Source of the DNA: Gammaproteobacteria bacterium
GTDB lineage: Bacteria; Pseudomonadota; Gammaproteobacteria; Eutrophobiales; Eutrophobiaceae
Assembly (NCBI GenBank): GCA_016844485.1
Contig: JAENIZ010000001.1
Location: 1-30,811, forward strand
Length of the DNA stretch: 30,811 nt
Direction: 5' to 3'
Part shown: positions 26,286 through 30,811 of the stretch, in pieces
Position numbering within the stretch: the first letter of the stretch is position 1
How the letters are laid out: every line of letters begins with the position of its first letter
Translations under genes and position numbers: made by a program
Notes under the pieces: model-generated
The model's input: only the letters and a program-made list of their open reading frames with translations
What the model was told of the DNA's origin: nothing
Databases searched by the model: none

Positions 26286-27530
26286 TTGAGTAAGCGACGC
26301 GTGGTTGTGACAGGTCTGGGTATGATTACCCCCGTAGGCAACACTGTGGTTGAGACCTGGGACAACATACTGAAAGGTGTCAGTGGCATAGGCTTGATTA
26401 CACATTTTGATACCTCCAATTTCCCGGTGCGTATCGGGGGCTCGATCAGGAATTTCGATGTCACGAAATATATCTCTCCCAAAGATATCAAGAAAATGGA
26501 TCCGTTTATCCACTACGGTATGGCAGCGGGCAGTCAGGCCATTGAAGACTCCGGTCTGGAAATTACAGATGCCAATGCCCACCGGGTGGGTGTAGCGATA
26601 GGCTCAGGCATTGGCGGTTTGCCCGGCATTGAAAAGGGGACGCAGCTGTTCCTTGAAGGAGGCCCGCGCAAGATTTCACCCTTTTATGTTCCCAGCAATA
26701 TTATCAATATGATATCCGGGAACCTGTCAATCAAATATGGCGCTAAAGGGCCCAATTTTGCCATTGTGACCGCGTGCTCCACCGGGACACACAATATTGG
26801 AGATGCTGCCCGTATCATTGAATACGGCGATGCTGAAGTCATGATCGCCGGCGGGGCTGAAATGGCGACATCACCTACCGGCCTGGCCGGCTTTGCTGCT
26901 GCACGTGCACTGTCTACTCGTAACGATGCTCCACAGCGTGCAAGCCGGCCCTGGGATAGAGATAGAGATGGCTTTGTCTTAAGCGATGGTGCCGGTGTGA
27001 TCGTCCTGGAAGAGTATGAATATGCGAGACAACGCGGTGCCCGGATATATGCGGAACTGATAGGTTATGGCATGAGCGGTGATGCCTATCACATGACTGC
27101 TCCTTCGGAAGACGGACAGGGTGCAATAAGCTGCATGGAAAATGCCTTGCGCAATGCGGGAATCAATCCTGATCGGGTCGACTACATTAATGCACATGGT
27201 ACCTCAACGCCCGCAGGTGATGTGGTGGAGTCCAGGGCCATCAAATATGTATTTGGGCAACATGCCAAACAAAAACTCGCCGTGAGTTCAACGAAATCCA
27301 TGGTCGGCCATATGCTGGGAGCAGCAGGCGGTGTAGAGGCCATCTTTTGTATCCTGGCATTGCGGGACCAGATGGCACCCCCTACGATTAACCTCGAAAA
27401 CCCTGATCCGGAATGTGATCTCGACTATGTGCCTAATGAAGCAAGGCAAATGAAAATTGATATCGCATTGTCGAATTCATTCGGATTCGGGGGCACTAAC
27501 GGCTCCTTGATCTTCAAGCGCCTGAGTTAA
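26286..27530 (+). CDS. fabF: 3-oxoacyl-ACP synthase II
   Basis: FabF elongates acyl-ACP with malonyl-ACP and is important for cis-vaccenate formation. The 414-residue protein has catalytic Cys164 ([10 protein letters not shown]), His304 ([11 protein letters not shown]) and His342 ([15 protein letters not shown]). The N-terminus [19 protein letters not shown] equals the E. coli pattern, which fixes TTG 26286 as start. Only a weak GGA lies upstream. It follows the acpP terminator. Confidence 0.97.
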   Translation: MSKRRVVVTGLGMITPVGNTVVETWDNILKGVSGIGLITHFDTSNFPVRIGGSIRNFDVTKYISPKDIKKMDPFIHYGMAAGSQAIEDSGLEITDANAHRVGVAIGSGIGGLPGIEKGTQLFLEGGPRKISPFYVPSNIINMISGNLSIKYGAKGPNFAIVTACSTGTHNIGDAARIIEYGDAEVMIAGGAEMATSPTGLAGFAAARALSTRNDAPQRASRPWDRDRDGFVLSDGAGVIVLEEYEYARQRGARIYAELIGYGMSGDAYHMTAPSEDGQGAISCMENALRNAGINPDRVDYINAHGTSTPAGDVVESRAIKYVFGQHAKQKLAVSSTKSMVGHMLGAAGGVEAIFCILALRDQMAPPTINLENPDPECDLDYVPNEARQMKIDIALSNSFGFGGTNGSLIFKRLS

Positions 27531-27589
27531 AACAAATATTGGAATGGTGCTTTCCGACACTAACGCCATTTTTTGATTCAGGCAGATCC

Positions 27590-28414
27590 ATGTTTTTAAT
27601 CAACGGCCAGTTTAATGAAATCCTGTCTATACAGGACCGTGGTCTGCACTACGGTGATGGTGTATTTGAGACTATTGCAATTCAGGACGAGAGACCGTTG
27701 TGCTGGGACAAACATATCAGTCGCCTGAATCTGGGTTGCCGTTGTCTGGGATTTAACTGTCCTGCAGAAGAGCTCCTACAGTATGAAGCAAACCAACTGT
27801 GCGCAAATACACAACGCGGTGTATTAAAGATTATCCTTACCCGCGGACAGGGGGGGAGGGGATATAAGCCTCCTGAATCGCGCGGTATGCCGACCAGAAT
27901 ATTAGCGAATTATCCTTGGCCGGATTTTCCTGAAGCTAATGCAATACACGGAGTCAAGATCAAAATTTGCAATACCCGGCTGGGTAGAAATAGTCAACTT
28001 GCGGGTATAAAACATCTTAATCGGCTCGAACAGGTATTGGCACGGAGTGAATGGGATACGGAAGATATTGCCGAGGGGCTGATGCTGGATACTGAGGGTA
28101 ATGTCATTGAAGGGACGATGAGTAATCTCTTTATTGCTCACGGGGATAAATTATTAACACCTGATCTTACTTACTGTGGTATTGCAGGGATCATTCGTCA
28201 ATCCATACTTGCGCTTGCCCCTGAGTTCGGCATGCAGATTGGGGTAATGCCAATCACACAGAATGAGCTTTATGCGGCAGATGAAATATTTCTTTGCAAT
28301 AGCGTAATCGGCATCTGGCCCGTGCGTCAGTTGGTAGATCATTACTACGAACCCGGTTTATGGGCAGCTAGAATCAGGGGTCAATTGATTAAACAAGGGG
28401 TCATTGCAGCATGA
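27590..28414 (+). CDS. pabC: Aminodeoxychorismate lyase
   Basis: PabC is a PLP enzyme that releases pyruvate from aminodeoxychorismate to give p-aminobenzoate for folate. From ATG 27590 it has 274 residues (E. coli 269), with N-terminus MFLINGQ. Lys141 in LAGIKHLNRLEQVLAR is the PLP lysine, and RGGRGY-like RGQGGRGYKPP and EGTMSNLF are present. A TTG at 27539 would add 17 atypical residues and is rejected. Branched-chain aminotransferase is excluded by these motifs and by the fabF-pabC-mltG context. The stop overlaps mltG by 4 nt. Confidence 0.95.
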   Translation: MFLINGQFNEILSIQDRGLHYGDGVFETIAIQDERPLCWDKHISRLNLGCRCLGFNCPAEELLQYEANQLCANTQRGVLKIILTRGQGGRGYKPPESRGMPTRILANYPWPDFPEANAIHGVKIKICNTRLGRNSQLAGIKHLNRLEQVLARSEWDTEDIAEGLMLDTEGNVIEGTMSNLFIAHGDKLLTPDLTYCGIAGIIRQSILALAPEFGMQIGVMPITQNELYAADEIFLCNSVIGIWPVRQLVDHYYEPGLWAARIRGQLIKQGVIAA

Positions 28415-29430
28415 AGCAAACAGTATTTGCGATATTTATGCTTTTGCTGTTGGTGATTGGGATCTCTGTCTGGTGGTTTTGGCGGGATATGCAGTCACAA
28501 TTGCACATGCCACTCAGGCTTGAGTCCGGAATTAATTTCACAATCAAACCAGGGATGAGCATGCAGGCGATTGGTGAAGAATTAAAACAGATGGGTTTGA
28601 TGTTGCAACCGCATTACCTTATCCTTGAAGCCCGCCGCCAGGGCAGGGAGGGACAGATTAAGGCAGGTGAATATCATATTCTTCCAGGCACCACACCATT
28701 ACGATTGCTCGATCAATTTGTGGTAGGCAAGGTCGTGCAACATACATTGACCCTGGTGGAAGGTTGGACTTTTGCACAGGTCACGGATGCTGTCAGAAAT
28801 AGCGAATACCTGGTGCCAACATTGAGTGCAACTGATGGTATGTCTGTTATGGCCGCGTTAAATTGTCCGGGATTATCTCCGGAAGGACAATTCTTCCCTG
28901 ACACTTACCACTTTCCCAGTGGTACGACTGATCTTGAGTTCTTAAGACGTGCCTTTGAAAAAATGCATCAAGTCCTGAATGAAGAATGGGAACAACGTGC
29001 GGATGGATTGCCTTATCAGTTACCTTACGAAGCATTGATCATGGCCTCTATTATTGAAAAGGAAACCAGTGTGACAGAAGAAAGGGATAAAATTGCCGGG
29101 GTGTTTATAAGACGATTGCAACGGAAAATGAGATTGCAAACAGATCCGACTGTAATTTATGCAATTGGCAAATCGTTTGACGGCGATATCAGGGATAAAG
29201 ATCTTGAAATTGATTCACCGTATAACACCTATCGATATACTGGTTTGCCTCCCACGCCGATAGCTCTTGCCGGATTCGATGCCATCCGTGCGGCACTTCA
29301 TCCGGAAGATGGAAATACCTTGTATTTTGTCGCTATAGGTGACGGCAGTCATTATTTCTCTGACACCTTGAGTGAGCACAATAAGGCAGTGGCCAAATAC
29401 CAGTCGGGTAGACGAAATAATAATGAATGA
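28411..29430 (+). CDS. mltG: Endolytic murein transglycosylase MltG
   Basis: MltG (YceG) cleaves nascent glycan strands at the inner membrane and may set chain length. The 339-residue protein has one N-terminal transmembrane helix (about 4-24), a LysM-like region (about 40-110) and the YceG catalytic domain. Catalytic Glu216 is in MASIIEKET. QTDPTVIYAIG, SPYNTYRYTGLPPTPI and LYFVAIGDGSHYFSDTLSEHN are family blocks. ATGA overlap with pabC and 8-nt overlap with tmk place it in one operon. Confidence 0.96.
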   Translation: MKQTVFAIFMLLLLVIGISVWWFWRDMQSQLHMPLRLESGINFTIKPGMSMQAIGEELKQMGLMLQPHYLILEARRQGREGQIKAGEYHILPGTTPLRLLDQFVVGKVVQHTLTLVEGWTFAQVTDAVRNSEYLVPTLSATDGMSVMAALNCPGLSPEGQFFPDTYHFPSGTTDLEFLRRAFEKMHQVLNEEWEQRADGLPYQLPYEALIMASIIEKETSVTEERDKIAGVFIRRLQRKMRLQTDPTVIYAIGKSFDGDIRDKDLEIDSPYNTYRYTGLPPTPIALAGFDAIRAALHPEDGNTLYFVAIGDGSHYFSDTLSEHNKAVAKYQSGRRNNNE

Positions 29431-30055
29431 TCGATCAGGCAAGTTTATTACTCTCGAGGGAATAGAGGGGGCGGGTAAGAGTACGCATATGCCGTTCATC
29501 AGCAGTTTGTTACAAGTGATGGGAAAAGAAATTGTTATGACACGTGAGCCCGGAGGGACGTCTCTTGGTGAGGAGATCAGGAACACATTGTTGATGCAGA
29601 AATCATTTGAGATAAGCGGTAATACGGAATTACTCTTGATGTTTGCTGCACGTCAACAGCATTTGGAAGAAATAATTTATCCGGCATTGAACAAAGGTAA
29701 AACCGTACTTTGTGATCGTTTTACAGATTCAAGTTATGCTTATCAGGGCGGTGGACGTGGTATTGAAACTGATAAGATATGCCAGCTGGTACAATTGGTT
29801 CATCCAGATCTTAAGCCGGATTTAACTTTACTATTTGATCTGCCTGTTGAGGTTGGTTTGGCTCGGGCAAATATGCGTGATCTAATTGATCGATTTGAGT
29901 CTGAAACAATTAATTTCTTTCAATCAGTACGAAATGCCTATCTAAAGATTGCGGATGCCGAGCCGAATCGTGTAAAGGTTATTGATGCGACTGCTAATAT
30001 TAAGGCCGTACAGAATGCCATTAAAACTATATTAAAGGAGCAGGGATTATGCTGA
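29423..30055 (+). CDS. tmk: Thymidylate kinase
   Basis: Tmk phosphorylates dTMP to dTDP. From ATG 29423 the protein has 210 residues. The P-loop is GIEGAGKST (13-21), REPGGT is at 41-46, DR is at 98-99 (CDRFTDSSYAYQGGGRG), and the LID region is MRDLIDRFE. The chosen start overlaps the mltG stop by 8 nt. A start at 29372 inside mltG was rejected since it adds 17 unrelated residues. It ends 7 nt inside holB. Confidence 0.96.
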   Translation: MNDRSGKFITLEGIEGAGKSTHMPFISSLLQVMGKEIVMTREPGGTSLGEEIRNTLLMQKSFEISGNTELLLMFAARQQHLEEIIYPALNKGKTVLCDRFTDSSYAYQGGGRGIETDKICQLVQLVHPDLKPDLTLLFDLPVEVGLARANMRDLIDRFESETINFFQSVRNAYLKIADAEPNRVKVIDATANIKAVQNAIKTILKEQGLC

Positions 30056-30811
30056 GGGTATTTCCATGGCAAGAAACGCAATGGCAACAACTTCAGCTTG
30101 CAACACGAAATAATCGGCTTCCTCACGCGTTATTGCTTTCAGGCCCGCGTGGAATCGGGCTGGAACATTTTTCACAATGCATATCGGCAGGGCTGCTCTG
30201 CCGCAATCCGGTTGAGTCCATTTATTCCTGTGGCCAATGCAAGGCTTGTCACTTGCATAAGTCGGGTAATCATCCTGATGTTCAATCAATTAAACCGGAG
30301 GAAGAAGGTAAACAGATTAAGATTGATCAAATCCGGGAACTGATTGATTTCATGAATCTGAAGAGCCAGTACGAGGGTTATAAGATCGCAATAATTAATC
30401 CGTCTGATAACATGAACTGGAATGCAGCCAATACTTTGTTAAAGACATTGGAAGAACCTCCTGCACAATCATTATTGATTTTACTCAGTCACCGACCAGA
30501 CCGATTACCTGTTACTGTAAGAAGCCGCTGCCAACACATCTATTTTCAATCTGTCTTTAATGAAAGCGCAGTGAATTGGTTGAAAGATCATCTTACTGAT
30601 CCAAAACAGGCTGAGCAATTACTTGCCATGGCAAATGGAGCACCTCTGGCCGCATTGGAATTAGTTCAAAACAAAAGCATGGATAAACAAAAAATGCTCC
30701 TTGATGATCTCGAACTGCTGCAAAGAAAACAAACTGACCCAATCAAGGTGGCAGAGAGATGGAATAAATCAGATGCCAACCAGATGTTGCAATGGCTTTC
30801 GCTATTAATCA
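30049..30811 (+). CDS. holB: DNA polymerase III delta' subunit (partial, 3' end beyond window)
   Basis: The frame from ATG 30049 is open to the window edge (254 codons). It encodes a clamp-loader AAA+ protein. The zinc module is Cys51, Cys61, Cys64 and Cys67 (CGQCKAC). IKIDQIRELIDFMNLKSQYEGYKIAIINPSDNMN, AANTLLKTLEEPP and VRSRC (SRC motif) are typical. The P-loop is degenerate (SGPRGIGLEHF, no Lys), as expected for delta', which does not hydrolyse ATP. GGAG lies 8 nt upstream. tmk-holB order is conserved. Confidence 0.95.
   Translation, partial: MLRVFPWQETQWQQLQLATRNNRLPHALLLSGPRGIGLEHFSQCISAGLLCRNPVESIYSCGQCKACHLHKSGNHPDVQSIKPEEEGKQIKIDQIRELIDFMNLKSQYEGYKIAIINPSDNMNWNAANTLLKTLEEPPAQSLLILLSHRPDRLPVTVRSRCQHIYFQSVFNESAVNWLKDHLTDPKQAEQLLAMANGAPLAALELVQNKSMDKQKMLLDDLELLQRKQTDPIKVAERWNKSDANQMLQWLSLLI

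Noticed and set aside
30139..30175. Missing P-loop lysine in HolB as an anomaly
   Set aside because: Delta' subunits, including that of E. coli, normally have a degenerate nucleotide-binding site.

Overview
The window is a typical gammaproteobacterial chromosome segment of moderate GC, with an AT-rich third-codon bias in several genes. The gene order points this way: nadB divergent from rpoE-rseA-rseB, a MucD-type protease and lepA-lepB-DUF4845-rnc-era-recO-pdxJ-acpS downstream, rne divergent from rluC, and yceD-rpmF-plsX-fab-pabC-mltG-tmk-holB. This arrangement is known from Pseudomonas and many deep-branching Gammaproteobacteria. Genus cannot be told from the sequence. No plasmid, phage, IS transposase, CRISPR, tRNA or rRNA is visible.

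Layout. (1) 1-601, minus: the N-terminal 200 residues of a GAF-GGDEF protein, cut by the window edge. (2) 725-2347, minus: nadB, divergent from an envelope-stress operon (2484-6411) encoding sigma-E, its anti-sigma factor RseA, the RseB sensor, a DegP/MucD periplasmic protease and a small glutaredoxin-like protein. rseC/mucC is absent. (3) 6549-13119, plus: a translation / secretion / RNA-processing / cofactor run (lepA, lepB, DUF4845, rnc, era, recO, pdxJ, acpS) with many 4-8 nt gene overlaps, followed by prfC. (4) 14770-17082, minus: rne with a leader of about 400 nt full of hairpins, including a possible H-type pseudoknot. (5) 17536-20132, plus: rluC, a HAD phosphatase and sppA. (6) 20307-20891, minus: maf. 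(7) 21024-30811, plus: yceD, rpmF, then the fatty-acid synthesis cluster plsX-fabH-fabD-fabG-acpP-fabF, then pabC, mltG, tmk and the start of holB.

Almost every gene is core housekeeping. The unexpected material is between or at the ends of genes. Two copies of a repeat of about 150-170 bp made of consecutive stem-loops lie downstream of sppA/maf and over the 3' end of yceD. Several of their stems differ by compensatory base changes. One copy supplies the last codons of yceD. Other oddities: an Era GTPase with Pro in place of the Walker A Ser; a maf gene whose family-conserved N-terminus has only an ATA codon where a start should be; a HAD gene with a similar start problem; an inverted repeat of 7-bp units at the fabH stop codon; heavy use of TTG starts in the lipid cluster; and a sigma-E-like promoter facing nadB. 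All functional calls come from reading the translated sequence against remembered family features, with no database search.
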